Part shown: piece by piece, positions 11,301 through 62,000 of the stretch
Layout of the letters: each line of letters begins with the position of its first letter
Numbering within the stretch: position 1 is the first letter of the stretch
From: Xenopus tropicalis
Lineage: Eukaryota > Chordata > Amphibia > Anura > Pipidae
Assembly: GCF_000004195.4 (NCBI RefSeq)
Contig: NC_030680.2
Location: forward strand, 4,141,960 to 4,205,959
DNA: 64,000 nucleotides
Direction of reading: 5' to 3'
Translations under genes and position numbers: made by a program
Notes under the pieces: generated by a model
Database searches by the model: none
What the model was told of the DNA's origin: nothing
What the model saw: the letters and a program-made list of their open reading frames with translations, nothing else

Positions 11301-13288
11301 AAGGTGGGATATTACCCAGAATCCCTGGCTGTGAGGGAAGCGCTGGGTGCTGTGTGATTATGGGGGAAGGTGGGATATTACCCAGAATCCATGGCTGTGA
11401 GGGAAGCGCTGGGTGCTGTGTGATTATGGGGGAAGGTGGGATATTACCCAGAATCCCTGGCTGTGAGGGAAGCGCTGGGTGCTGTGTGATTATGGGGTAA
11501 GGTGGGATATTACCCAGAATCCCTGGCTGTGAGGGAAGCGCTGGGTGCTGTGTGATTATGGGGTAAGGTGGGATATTACCCAGAATCCCTGGCTGTGAGG
11601 GAAGCGCTGGGTGCTGTGTGATTATGGGGTAAGGTGGGGATATTACCCAGAATCCCTGGCTGTGAGGGAAGCGCTGGGTGCTGTGTGATTATGGGGTAAG
11701 GTGGGATATTACCCAGAATCCCTGGCTGTGGGGGAAGCGCTGAGTGCTGTGTGATTATGGGGTAAGGTGGGATATTACCCAGAATCCCTGGCTGTGAGGG
11801 AAGCGCTGGGTGCTGTGTGATTATGGGGTAAGGTGGGGATATTACCCAGAATCCCTGGCTGTGAGGGAAGAGCTGGGTGCTGTGTGATTATGGGGTAAGG
11901 TGGGATATTACCCAGAATCCCTGGCTGTGGGGGAAGCGCTGAGTGCTGTGTGATTATGGGGTAAGGTGGGATATTACCCAGAATCCCTGGCTGTGAGGGA
12001 AGCGCTGGGGGCTGGGTGATTATGGGGGAAGGTGGGATATTACCCAGAATCCCTGGCTGTGAGGGAAGCGCTGGGTGCTGTGTGATTATGGGGTAAGGTG
12101 GGGATATTACCCAGAATTCCTGGCTGTGAGGGAAGCGCTGGGTGCTGTGTGATTATGGGGTAAGGTGGGATATTACCCAGAATCCCTGGCTGTGAGGGAA
12201 GCGCTGGGGGCTGTGTGATTATGGGGTAAGGTGGGATATTACCCAGAATTCCTGGCTGTGAGGGAAGCGCTGGGTGCTGTGTGATTATGGGGTAAGGTGG
12301 GATATTACCCAGAATCCCTGGCTGTGAGGGAAGCGCTGGGGGCTGTGTGATTATGGGGTAAGGTGGGATATTACCCAGAATCCCTGGCTGTGAGGGAAGC
12401 GCTGGGTGCTGGGTGATTATGGGGTAAGGTGGGATATTACCCAGAATCCCTGGCTGTGAGGGAAGCGCTGGGTGCTGTGTGATTATGGGGTAAGGTGGGA
12501 TATTACCCAGAATCCCTGGCTGTGGGGGAAGCGCTGGGTGCTGTGTGATTATGGGGTAAGGTGGGATATTACCCAGAATCCCTAGCTGTGAGGGAAGCGC
12601 TGGGGGCTGGGTGATTATGGGGGAAGGTGGGATATTACCCAGAATCCCTGGTTGTGAGGGAAGCGCTGGGTGCTGTGTGATTATGGGGGAAGGTGGGATA
12701 TTACCCAGAATCCCTGGCTGTGAGGGAAGCGCTGGGTGCTGTGTGATTATGGGGGAAGGTGGGATATTACCCAGAATCCCTGGCTGTGAGGGAAGCGCAG
12801 GGTGCTGTGTGATTATGGGGTAAGGTGGGATATTACCCAGAATCCCTGGCTGAGAGGGAAGCGCTGGGTGCTGTGTGATTATGGGGTAAGGTGGGATATT
12901 ACCCAGAATCCCTGGCTGTGAGGGAAGCGCTGGGTGCTGTGTGATTATGGGGTAAGGTGGGATATTACCCAGAATCCCTGGCTGTGGGGGAAGCGCTGGG
13001 TGCTGTGTGATTATGGGGTAAGGTGGGATATTACCCAGAATCCCTAGCTGTGAGGGAAGCGCTGGGGGCTGGGTGATTATGGGGGAAGGTGGGATATTAC
13101 CCAGAATCCCTGGTTGTGAGGGAAGCGCTGGGTGCTGTGTGATTATGGGGGAAGGTGGGATATTACCCAGAATCCCTGGCTGTGAGGGAAGCGCTGGGTG
13201 CTGTGTGATTATGGGGTAAGGTGGGATATTACCCAGAATCCCTGGCTGTGAGGGAAGCGCTGGGGGCTGTGTGATTATGGGGTAAGGT
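8395..13288. repeat. 66-bp tandem array, about 74 copies, with higher-order structure
   Basis: The unit contains GGTGGGATATTACCCAGAAT, CCCTGGCTGTGAGGGAAGCG and CTGGGTGCTGTGTGATTATG. Because 66 is 22 codons, frames stay open for hundreds of codons: 597 and 475 codons on the minus strand, repeating GNIPPYPIITQHPALPSQPG. Marker variants recur at spacings of exact multiples of 66: 1,188 bp (8,411 and 9,599), 1,254 bp, and 462 bp (12,599 and 13,061). Occasional 1-bp indels break every frame, which argues against coding. Confidence 0.97.
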
Positions 13289-13296
13289 GGGACACT

Positions 13297-13368
13297 GCCT
13301 GTAACTGGGGGGCACTTGCTCCTTTCCACATGTTCCCAATAAAGCTCTGTTCGCCCAGCTGCAGACAT
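13297..13368 (-). CDS. possible N-terminal coding segment next to the 66-bp array (low confidence)
   Basis: On the minus strand an ATG at 13,368-13,366 opens MSAAGRTELYWEHVERSKCP, then PVTG. The sequence looks more like real protein than the surrounding DNA. It runs directly into the 66-bp array, whose every unit carries a donor-like CTGG/GTAATA. An in-frame Met lies 33 codons upstream. I do not recognise it. It could pair with the segment at 8,167-8,340 as a two-exon gene. Confidence 0.2.
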
Positions 13369-13656
13369 GTTTAATTCTTTTCCCACAGGATAAGAAATAG
13401 TTGGAAAGTCTAAAAAAGGATAGAATTTCAGATCATGCAATTTGCCAAATCTAGTAAAAATATGCAAGAAATCCTGTGCTTACAGCTGACTTTTTCTAAA
13501 AAGTACAATATATTATTATTATTATAGTAGTAAAATTGTAATTTATTGTAGGAAAAGGGAATCCAAGTTAAGCCTCCAAACAACAAGGCAGCACCAAAAA
13601 TATCATTAGAAGTAAAGTAAAAGGCCTGGTTTTATTCTTATTTGTATAAATATACA

Positions 13657-14414
13657 GAGATGGAATGTTCTGGGCACACAATAAGCTGTACCCCCATACT
13701 GTACTGTCTAAGGGAAACACCATGGCACCCCCTACCCATATGTATAAATACAAATATACAGAGAAGGAATGTTCTGGGCACACAATAAGCTGTACCCCCA
13801 TACTGTACTGTCTAAGGGAAACACTATGGCACCTCCTACCCATATGTATAAATACAAATATACAGAGAAGGAATGTTCTGGGCACACAATAAGCTGTACC
13901 CCCATACTGTACTGTCTAAGGGAAACACTATGGCACCCCCTACCCATATGTATAAATACAAATATACAGAGAAGGAATGTTCTGGGCACACAATAAGCTG
14001 TACCCCCATACTGTACTGTCTAAGGGAAACACTATGGCACCTTCTACCCATATGTATAAATACAAATATACAGAGAAGGAATGTTCTGGGCACACAATAA
14101 GCTGTACCCCCATACTGTACTGTCTAAGGGAAACACTATGGCACCCCCTACCCATATGTATAAATACAAATATACAGAGAAGGAATGTTCTGGGCACACA
14201 ATAAGCTGTACCCCCATACTGTACTGTCTAAGGGAAACACTATGGCACCTCCTACCCATATGTATAAATACAAATATACAGAGAAGGAATGTTCTGGGCA
14301 CACAATAAGCTGTACCCCCATACTGTACTGTCTAAGGGAAACACTATGGCACCTCCTACCCATATGTATAAATACAAATATACAGAGAAGGAATGTTCTG
14401 GGCACACAATAAGC
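13657..14414 (+). repeat. 104-bp tandem family, cluster A (about 7 copies)
   Basis: The unit contains GAATGTTCTGGGCACACAAT, AAGCTGTACCCCCATACTGT, ACTGTCTAAGGGAAACACTA, and ends ATGTATAAATACAAATATAC. The period is exactly 104 bp. This cluster is in the 3' flank of dennd5a. The same family recurs in introns 18, 7 and 2. Confidence 0.97.
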
Positions 14415-15205
14415 TATACTTTCATACCTTACTAAGGGAAAACAATATTCTGCTATGATTATCCGTAGAGGGGGAACAGTGCCATCTTGTGTACAGTTTT
14501 ATATCTTACACTGGAAGTTTTAGGAAAATCTATTGCTTTCCCCTGGAAGTGCTCCATCGATATATTTGTTTTATATACTGTGTGTGACTTGGGTCAGTAC
14601 ATTAAATATCAAGGCCAGTAGCCCAGTACAGATTGAATTTGTTCTGTAGGTAAAATCTGATGTCTTGAATTCTTACCTTAATACACAGTCCCCCTGTTAC
14701 ATTTCCTCTTCCGTAGCTTTTCCAAAAACTGCGACTTCTGTGCTAAATCTGTTTCCCCTACAAACTAACCCATTTCTAAAACTGACTTTCCCCACAAATA
14801 GAAATGACTTGTATATAAAGCCTCTCCCTTTAGCCCTTGCCAGTGTGTGTGCCCCTTGCATAACCAGCCACTAGTGCCCATTATTTAGGGCATACAGGGT
14901 TGAGGCCAGGCCTGGAATGGGATTCAAAAAAGGCTCTGGCGTTTTAAGTACACAGAGGTCCAAACTGCCCCCCAAGGGTATTTGCCAGAATCCACAGATT
15001 GCCAGTCCATGCCTGGCTAAACTTGCCCCTTGCCCTGAGCACCAATGCGCCCACCCTGATGAATTACCTACTGACAACAGGGAACCCTGGAATTACTTCC
15101 ACTTTGGATATGGTGGTAATTCTAGTGTATGAATTCAGTGCCCTAATAAAGCACTTTATTTTATCTCAGACATAAGGATATTTAGAAGTCACTCTTGCTT
15201 TATCC
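14415..15205. other. unique stretch, no gene recognised
   Basis: No exon-like segment with splice sites was found. Confidence 0.45.
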
Positions 15206-15992
15206 TGACCAGTATTACTCAGCCTGCAGCCTTGTGCCTTTATATGGGCACAGAACCCCTCAGTGACTGCTAATATCCTTATCATTTACAGTAGGGGGTA
15301 CATTATCCCTTATAATACATGAGTGATACTCAGAGTTCCCTGTATAACTCAGCCTGCAGCCTTGTGCCTTTATATGGGGGGCACAGAACCCCTCAGTGAC
15401 TGCTAATATCCTTATCATTTACAGTAGGGGGTACATTATCCCTTATAATACATGAGTGATACTCAGAGTTCCCTGTATAACTCAGCCTGCAGCCTTGTGC
15501 CTTTATATGGGGGCACAGAACCCCTCAGTGACTGCTAATATCCTTATCATTTACAGTAGGGGGTACATTATCCCTTATAATACATGAGTGATACTCAGAG
15601 TTCCCTGTATAACTCAGCCTGCAGTCTTGTGCCTTTATATGGGCACAGAACCCCTCAGTGACTGCTAATATCCTTATCATTTACAGTAGGGGGTACATTA
15701 TCCCTTATAATACATGAGTGATACTCAGAGTTCCCTGTATAACTCAGCCTGCAGTCTTGTGCCTTTATATGGGCACAGAACCCCTCAGTGACTGCTAATA
15801 TCCTTATCATTTACAGTAGGGGGTACATTATCCCTTATAATACATGAGTGATACTCAGAGTTCCCTGTATAACTCAGCCTGCAGTCTTGTGCCTTTATAT
15901 GGGCACAGAACCCCTCAGTGACTGCTAATATCCTTATCATTTACAGTAGGGGGTACATTATCCCTTATAATACATGAGTGATACTCAGAGTT
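15206..15992 (+). repeat. ~131-bp tandem family, cluster 1 (about 6 copies)
   Basis: The unit contains AACTCAGCCTGCAGCCTTGT, ACAGAACCCCTCAGTGACTG, ATCCTTATCATTTACAGTAG, and TACATGAGTGATACTCAGAG. The spacing is 130-133 bp. The same family occurs in intron 14 (opposite orientation) and intron 3. Confidence 0.97.
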
Positions 15993-16039
15993 AGCAGCAG
16001 AGCGATCACTCACCCCCCGACACACACTAACAAAAGCAA

Positions 16040-17067
16040 AATGCAGATACTGTGTAAATATATTTATTTTTAGCCTGCTCTGTGCAAAAGTGCCTCTCGG
16101 TTCTGATCCAGATGACCAACCGTGAGAATAGGTTTATTTGTTTAAAGTCTAGCACAGTTAGAAAATGGCGTGACAGAGGTCCGGTCATTCTGGAACAGTT
16201 CCTATGGGTGCCATCACCTAACATTAGTTATTGCATGGTAGGCGGCCAGAGAAGCAGCAGGATGAGGGAGTCACAGGCGAATAAGAAGCAAATGACATTG
16301 GGCAGTTTAGAAAAGACTCCGAGGAAGGGGAGTGTCCAATAAAGAAACCACCAATTGCCCCTGTATTACCACACACCCCTGTTTAGATATCCAGCCAGCA
16401 ACCCACTAACTGCTGTAAAAGGCTAACTCCCAGCACCACCCATGGTCCCGGGAGTTGTAGTCGCTGGTTACACATCTTTGTTCCACAGAAAGACAGAATA
16501 ACAAACACACAATGAGTTAAATAAAGCCGAGGGGGGGTGAAAAAAAAAAATCACTGTGTGTCTGCGTAGCGTGATCTACAATAGCTGCGCCCCTCCGATC
16601 AGACAGTAATACTGACAAGGGAAATTCTGCACGAACACCGGGATCTAGCACGATCGGATGGAAAAATAGAGATATATTTCTGTGACAGCAAATAAGTGAT
16701 GACATGCCTTCAAAGCAAATATCTATACAATGGAACAGATATTTAAACGGGGAGAAATCTTTCACCGTGGTCCGGAGACGGGATGAGAGCGACGTGATTG
16801 GACGAAAGCAACCGACATGGCAGCAGGGAAATGACGCTGTGCAATAGTCACTTTCACCACTTCTGTATGAAAAACAAACTAGAAAAGAGGTTCGGTCCTT
16901 TCCTTGAACCAGTCGCTCGCACAAGGGATGGCGCTCCATCTGACTTGCTAATCCTCCGACGCTCCCGGAAGCCCCTCTCTTTGTGGCGGGACTTGGGGGG
17001 TCCACAGAGACGTCGCCGCCCACTGCTGGGGGGGGTGAAGTATCGCTCGCTGTGTTCTCAGGAAGCT
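16040..17067 (-). other. dennd5a: dennd5a 3' UTR (inferred)
   Basis: About 1 kb of unique sequence between the stop codon and a good polyadenylation signal, with no tandem repeat although both flanks are arrays. The 3' end is inferred from the AATAAA near 16,065 followed by a GT-rich stretch; an earlier AATAAA near 16,135 is an alternative. Confidence 0.6.
16063..16068 (-). terminator. dennd5a: polyadenylation signal AATAAA for dennd5a
   Basis: TTTATT on the plus strand is AATAAA on the gene strand. About 40 bases further along the gene strand is a TTAGTGTGTGTC stretch, a typical downstream GT-rich element. A second AATAAA lies at 16,133-16,138. Confidence 0.55.
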
Positions 17068-54655
<37,588 letters not shown>

Positions 54656-55005
54656 GGTGCTGCTGTCAAACCGCCCTCCTCTCCCGCCTGTCATCCTCCT
54701 CCGGGGGCCCGGGGCTACACGGCTCTGCGCGCTGCATCACGGGAGCCCACCGGACAGCTGTCCTGCCGCTACCCAGCTGTGGGCGGGCCGTGCTGCGCAG
54801 GGGGCGGAGTCGGCAGCGGATGAGGCGCGCAGGCGCACTGAGTCGCAAGGGTGACATCATGCAGTCTGGATCCCACTGTCCCTGGCAGTGTGTGAGGGCG
54901 GGGCGGATACAGTCTGTGTACAGTGATGGGATTGGCTGCCCACCGATGGGACCGAGGGTGATTGGCTGATGGTACTGGGGGGCTCCCTGTGTACGGGGAG
55001 ATTAG
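54656..55005 (-). promoter_or_regulatory. dennd5a: CpG-island promoter and 5' UTR of dennd5a
   Basis: GC- and CpG-rich unique DNA immediately upstream of the ATG; the island itself extends into exon 1 (about 54,480-54,960). It contains GC boxes (GGGGCGGAG near 54,800; GGGCGGGGCGG near 54,897), a CRE-like TGACATCA near 54,852, and inverted CCAAT boxes (ATTGGCTG near 54,930 and 54,960). No TATA box is evident. It is bounded by tandem arrays on both sides. The transcription start was not determined. Confidence 0.7.
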
Positions 55006-55139
55006 ACAACCTGAATTTATCCTGGGTTCTCTCTGTGACCTGGGAGATTGGGCAAACTGAGATGATGCTGGCTCCTCCCTGTGACAGGGGTAATTAACCA
55101 ACCAGAGATGGTGCTGCTGTGCCTAAATGCCATTGGCTG

Positions 55140-58100
55140 CCCATTGTAACACACCATGTAGGAGACTAGTTGTGCCCAGTGCCTGAGAGATCCATTGCCC
55201 ACCGGTGGCACTAGGGCTGACAGGCTGCCCATGTAGGAGACTAGTTGTCCCAAGTGCCTGAGAGATCCATTGCCCACCGGTGGCACTAGGGCTGACAGGC
55301 TGCCCATGTAGGAGACTAGTTGTGCCCAGTATCTGAGAGATCCATTGCCCACCGGTGGCACTAGGGCTGACAGGCTGCCCATGTAGGAGACTAGTTGTGC
55401 CTAGTGACTGAGAGATCCATTGCCCACCGGTGGCACTAGGGCTGACAGGCTGCCCATGTAGGAGACTAGTTGTGCCCAGTGCCTGAGAGATCCATTGCCC
55501 ACCGGTGGCACTAGGGCTGACAGGCTGCCCATGTAGGAGACTAGTTGTGCCCAGTATCTGAGAGATCCATTGCCCACCGGTGGCACTAGGGCTGACAGGC
55601 TGCCCATGTAGGAGACTAGTTGTGCCCAGTGCCTGAGAGATCCATTGCCCACCGGTGGAACTAGGGCTGACAGGCTGCCCATGTAGGAGACTAGTTGTGC
55701 CCAGTGCCTGAGAGATCCATTGCCCACCGGTGGAAACTAGGGCTGACAGGCTGCCCATGTAGGAGACTAGTTGTGCCCAGTGCCTGAGAGATCCATTGCC
55801 CACCGGTGCACTAGGGCTGACAGGCTGCCCATGTAGGAGACTAGTTGTGCCCAGTGTCTGAGAGTAATCCATTGCCCACCGGTGGCACTAGGGCTGTGCC
55901 CATGTAGGAGACTTATGTCCAGTGCCTGAGAGATCCATTGCCCACCGGTGGCACTAGGGCTGACAGGCTGCCCATGTAGGAGACTGTATCTCTATCCTGA
56001 GAGATCCATTGCCCACCGGTGGCACTAGGGCTGACAGGCTGCCCATGTAGGAGACTAGTTGTGCCCAGTGCCTGAGAGATCCATTGCCCACCGGTGGCAC
56101 TAGGGCTGACAGGCTGCCCATGTAGGAGACTAGTTGTGCCCAGTGCCTGAGAGATCCATTGCCCACCGGTGGCACTAGGGCTGACAGGCTGCCCATGTAG
56201 GAGACTAGTTGTGCCCAGTGCCTGAGAGAGATCCATTGCCCACCGGTGGCACGCTGACGGGCCCCATGTAGGAGACTAGTTGTGCCCAGTGCCTGAGAGA
56301 TGCATTGCCCACTGGTGGCACTAGGGCTGACGGGCTGCCCATGTAGGAGACTAGTGTGTGCCCAGTGCCTGAGAGAGATCCATTGCCATCTCTGGGGCTG
56401 CACTAGGGCTGACAGGCTGCCCATGTAGGAGACTAGTTGTGGCCCAGTGCCTGAGAGATCCATTGCCCACCGGTGGCACTATCAGGATGCCCATGTAGGA
56501 GACTAGTTGTGCCCAGTGCCTGAGAGATCCATTGCCCACTGTTGGACTAGGGCTGACGGGCTGCCCATGTAGGAGACTAGTTGTGCCCAGTGCCTGAGAG
56601 AGATCCATTGCCACCGGTGGCACTAGGGCTGACAGGCTGCCCATGTAGGAGACTAGTGTGCCCAGTGCCTGAGAGATCCATTCCCCCGGTGGCACTAGGG
56701 CTGACAGGCTGCCCATGTAGGAGACTAGTTGTGCCCTGCCTGAGAGATCCATTGCCCACCGGTGGCACTAGGGCTGACAGGCTGCCCATGTAGGAGACTA
56801 GTTGTGCCCAGTGCCTGAGAGATCCATTGCCCACCGGTGGCACTAGGGCTGACAGGCTGCCCATGTAGGAGACTAGTTGTGCCCAGTGCCTGAGAGAGAT
56901 CCATTGCCCACTGGTGGCACTAGGGCTGACGGGCTGCCCATGTAGGAGACTAGTTGTGCCCAGTGCCTGAGAGAGATCCATTGCCCACTGGTGGCACTAG
57001 GGCTGACAGGCTGCCCATGTAGGAGACTAGTTGTGCCCAGTGCCTGAGAGATCCATTGCCCACTGGTGGCACTAGGGCTGACAGGCTGCCCATGTAGGAG
57101 ACTAGTTGTGCCCAGTGCCTGAGAGAGATCCATTGCCCACCGGTGGCACTAGGGCTGACGGGCTGCCCATGTAGGAGACTAGTTGTGCCCAGTGCCTGAG
57201 AGAGATCCATGCCCACTGGTGGCACTAGGGCTGACGGGCTGCCCATGTAGGAGACTAGTTGTGCCCAGTGCCTGAGAATCCATTGCCCACTGGTGGGCAC
57301 TAGTTCGTGACAGGCTGCCCATGTAGGAGACTAGTTGTGCCCAGTGCCTGAGAGAGATCCATTGCCCACCGGTGGCACTAGGGCTGACGGGCTGCCCATG
57401 TAGGAGACTAGTTGTGCCCAGTGCCTGAGAGAGATCCATTGCCCACTGGTGGCACTAGGGCTGACGGGCTGCCCATGTAGGAGACTAGTTGTGCCCAGTG
57501 CCTGAGAGAGATCCATTGCCCACTGGTGGCACTAGGGTTGACGGACTGCCCATGTAGGAGACTAGTTGTGCCCAGTGCCTGAGAGAGATCCATTGCCCAC
57601 TGGTGGCACTAGGGCTGATGGGCTGCCCATGTAGGAGACTAGTTGTGCCCAGTGCCTGAGAGAGATCCATTGCCCACTGGTCGGCACTAGGGTTGACGGA
57701 ACTGTGCCCATGTAGGAGACTAGTTGTGCCCAGTGCCTGAGAGAGATCCATTGCCCACTGGTGGCACTAGGGCTGACAGGCTGCCCATGTAGGAGACTAG
57801 TTGTGCCCAGTGCCTGAGAGAGATCCATTGCCCACCGGTGGCACTAGGGCTGCCCATGTAGGAGACTAGTTGTGCCCAGTGCCTGAGAGGTCCATTGCCC
57901 ACTGGTGGCACTAAGGCTGACGGGCTGCCCATGTAGGAGACTAGTTGTGCCCAGTGCCTGAGAGATCCATTGCCCACTGGTGGCACTAAGGCTGACAGGC
58001 TGCCCATGTAGGAGACTAGTTGTGCCCAGTGCCTGAGAGAGATCCATTGCCCACCGGTGGCACTAGGGCTGACGGGCTGCCCATGTAGGAGACTAGTTGT

Positions 58101-58234
58101 GCCCAGTGCCTGAGAGATCCATTGCCCACTGGTGGCACTAAGGCTGACGGGCTGCCCATGTAGGAGACTAGTTGTGCCCAGTGACTGAGAGATCCATTGC
58201 CCACCGGTGGCACTAGGGCTGACAGGCTGCCCAT
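55140..58234. repeat. 75/77-bp tandem array (about 41 copies) upstream of the dennd5a promoter
   Basis: The unit contains GTAGGAGACTAGTTGTGCCC, AGTGCCTGAGAGATCCATTG, CCCACCGGTGGCACTAGGGC and TGACAGGCTGCCCAT. The left half is mostly 75-bp units with CCGGTGG. The right half is mostly 77-bp units (GAGAGAGATCC) with CTGGTGG. The unit carries the perfect palindrome CCACCGGTGG. Confidence 0.97.
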
Positions 58235-59029
58235 GGGTGGGACTGGGTATGACTTTCCAGGGCCCCTGCCCGTGACCCTGCCACTACTAAAGGCCGCCCA
58301 GTGGCACCTGGTGTGTGGGTGTGTGTGTGCCAGTCACAGAGACACACAAACCATGATGAGTACTAGTTGCACATAGGGTTGTACATGATAAATGTGCTTT
58401 TTCAGCCTCAACTACAAGACAGGAGAGGCAGTGGCACAAACCAGGTGCGCTTATGTGGCAAACGTTTGGCCAAGGACTAAGTACCAAAAAATTATTATTA
58501 TTATTTTTAGCATGAAAATACAACTGATTTGGAAAGTCCCATGTCCCCTGAACGTGCCAATACCAAATATATTATTATTATTAACATTTATTTGTAAAGC
58601 GCCAACATATCCCGCAGCGCTGTACAATAAGTGGGTTTCATACATTGAAAAGCAAAAACTGCTCCAAGGTAGAGGAACAGCGGGGAAGATGGAAAGGAAT
58701 TTACTCACAAGGCAACCTCAGAATTAGCCACAAGCGTAAAGGGGAAGTAAGAACTTTCCCCTTAATACACATTGCATGGCTCTCCCTGCCCATAGGCATT
58801 TCCCTCACTGGGGTTCTGACTGCAGGTTATCCTGTTATACTGTTATGGGCAGTATGGTTGTATGGAGTATCCTGGTTGTCAATCTAGTCCTGCATCTACA
58901 CACCCACCCCTTTAGCATCAGCGTGCCAGTAAGCCTTGGGTATAGGTGGCACAGTCAGTCAGGGGCGCTGACATGTTGTTATAGGCTAGCCCAAGGCCCC
59001 CCAGCCCTATAGCAGGAAAGTATATATAT
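58235..59029. other. unique spacer with a short SINE/LINE-tail-like piece
   Basis: Contains ATTATTATTATTAACATTTA, TTTGTAAAGCGCCAACATAT and CCCGCAGCGCTGTACAATAA near 58,565-58,635, a dispersed-repeat tail similar to the one near 26.5 kb. No gene was recognised. Confidence 0.5.
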
Positions 59030-59033
59030 AAAC

Positions 59034-62000
59034 TCCCAATATATAGTACTGTATATACACAATCTAACAGTTCCACTATACAGTATATATACACTATAAC
59101 GGGCCCACTATACAGTATATATACACTATAACGGGCCCACTATACAGTATATACATAACGGCCACTAATAATAAACACTATAACGGCCCACTATACAGTA
59201 TATATACACTATAACGGGCCCACTATACAGTATATATACACTATAACGGGCCCACTATACAGTATATACACTATAACGGGCCCACTATACAGTATATATA
59301 CACTATAACGGGCCCACTATACAGTATATATACACTATAACGGGCCCACTATACAGTATATACACTATAACGGGCCCACTATACAGTATATATACACTAT
59401 AACGTGCCCACTATACAGTATATATACACTATAACGGGCCCACTATACAGTATATATACACTATAACGGGCCCACTATACAGTGTATATACACTATAACG
59501 TGCCCACTATACAGTATATATACACTATAACGGGCCCACTATACAGTGTATATACACTATAACGGGCCCGCTATACAGTATATATACACTATAACGGGCC
59601 CACTATACAGTATATATACACTATAACGGGCCCACTATACAGTGTATATACACTATAACGGGCCCGCTATACAGTATATATACACTATAACGGGGCCGCA
59701 CTATACAGTATATATACACTATAACGGGCCCACTATACAGTGTATATACACTATAACGGGCCCACTATACAGTGTATATACACTATAACGTGCCCACTAT
59801 ACAGATATATATACACTATAACGGGCCCACTATACAGTGTATATACACTATAACGGGCCCGCTATACAGTATATATACACTATAACGGGCCCACTATACA
59901 GTATATATACACTATAACGGGCCCACTATACAGTGTATATACACTATAACGGGCCCACTATACAGTGTATATACACTATAACGGGCCCGCTATACAGTAT
60001 ATACACACTATAACGGGCCGCTATACAGTATATATACACTATAACGGGCCCACTATACAGTATAGTATCACTATAACGGGCCCACTATACAGTGTATATA
60101 CACTATAACGGGCCCGCTATACAGTAATATACACACTATAAACGGGCCCGCTATACAGTATATACCTAACGGGCACTACAGTATAACACTAAGGGCCCAC
60201 TATACAGTAATATACACACTATAACGGGCCCACTATACAGTAATACCTATACGGCACTATAACAGTATATACACTATAACGGTATATACTATACAGTATA
60301 TATACACTATAACGGGCACACTATACAGTATATATACACTATAACGGGCCCACTATACAGTCTATATACACTATAACGGGCACGCTATACAGTATATATA
60401 CACTATAACGGGCCCACTATACAGTATATACACACTATAACGGGCCCACTATACAGTATGCATACACTATAACGGCCCACTATACAGTATATACACACTA
60501 TAACGGGCCCACTATACAGTATATATACACTATAACGGGCCACTATACAGTATATACCACAGGCCCACTATACAGGTATATACACTATAACGGGCCCACT
60601 TATATATACACTATAACGGGCCCACTATACAGTATATACACTATAACGGGCCCACTATACAGTATATATACACTATAACGTGCCCACTATACAGTATATA
60701 TACACTATAACGGGCCCACTATACAGTATATATACACTGTAACGGGCCCACTATACAGTGTATATACACTATAACGTTGCCCACTATACAGTATATATAC
60801 ACTATAACGTGCCCACTATACAGTATATATACACTATAAACGGGCCCACTATACAGTATATATACACTATAACGGGCCCACTATACAGTATATATACACT
60901 ATAACGGGCCCCGCACTATACAGTGTATACACACTATAACGGGCCCCGCTATACAGTATATACACACTATAACGGGCCCGCTATACAGTATATACACACT
61001 ATAACGGGCCCGCTATACAGTATATACACACTATAACGGCCCGCTATACAGTATATATACACTATAACGGGCCCCGCTATACAGTATATATACACTATAA
61101 CGGGCCCACTATACAGTATATATACACTATAACGGGCCCACTATACAGTGTATATACACTATAACGGGCCCGCTATACAGTATATACACACTATAACGGG
61201 CCCGCTATACAGTATATATACACTATAACGGGCCCACTATACAGTATATATACACTATAACGGGCCCAACTATAACAGTGTATATACACTATAACGGGCC
61301 CGCTATACAGTATATACACACTATAACGGGCCCGCCTATACAGTATATATACACTATAACGGGCCCACTATACAGTATATACACACTATAACGGGCCCAC
61401 TATACAGTATATATACACTATAACGGGCCCACTATACAGTATATATACACTATAACGGGCCCACTATACAGTATATATACACTATAACGGGCCTATACAG
61501 TATATATACACTATAACGGGCCCACTATACAGTCTATATACACTATAACGGGCACGCTATACAGTATATATACACTATAACGGGCCCACTATACAGTATA
61601 TACACACTATAACGGCCCACTATACAGTATATACACTATAACGGGCCCACTATACAGTATATACACACTATAACGGGCCCACTATACAGTATATATACAC
61701 TATAACGGGCCCACTATACAGTATATACACTATAACGGGCCCACTATACAGTATATATACACTATAACGGGCCCACTATACAGTATATATACACTATAAC
61801 GGGCCCACTATACAGTATATTTACACTATAACGGGCCCACTATACAGTATATATACACTATAACGTGCCCACTATACAGTATATATACACTATAACGGGC
61901 CCAACTATACAGTATATATACACTGTAACGGGCCCACTATACAGTGTATATACACTATAACGTGCCCACTATACAGTATATATACACTATAACGTGCCCA

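Noticed and set aside
12040..13467. 475-codon minus-strand open frame ending the 66-bp array
   Set aside because: Same repeat artefact. Only its first ~24 residues after the inner Met (13,368) look protein-like, and they are listed separately at low confidence.
13568..14412. Families of 75- and 85-codon open frames in the 104-bp arrays (also in introns 18, 7 and 2)
   Set aside because: The period of 104 is not a multiple of three, so the same peptides recur in rotating frames on both strands. This is a signature of non-coding tandem repeats.
16517..17023. 168-codon minus-strand open frame after the dennd5a stop
   Set aside because: It lies in the inferred 3' UTR, has no recognisable protein and overlaps open frames on the other strand.
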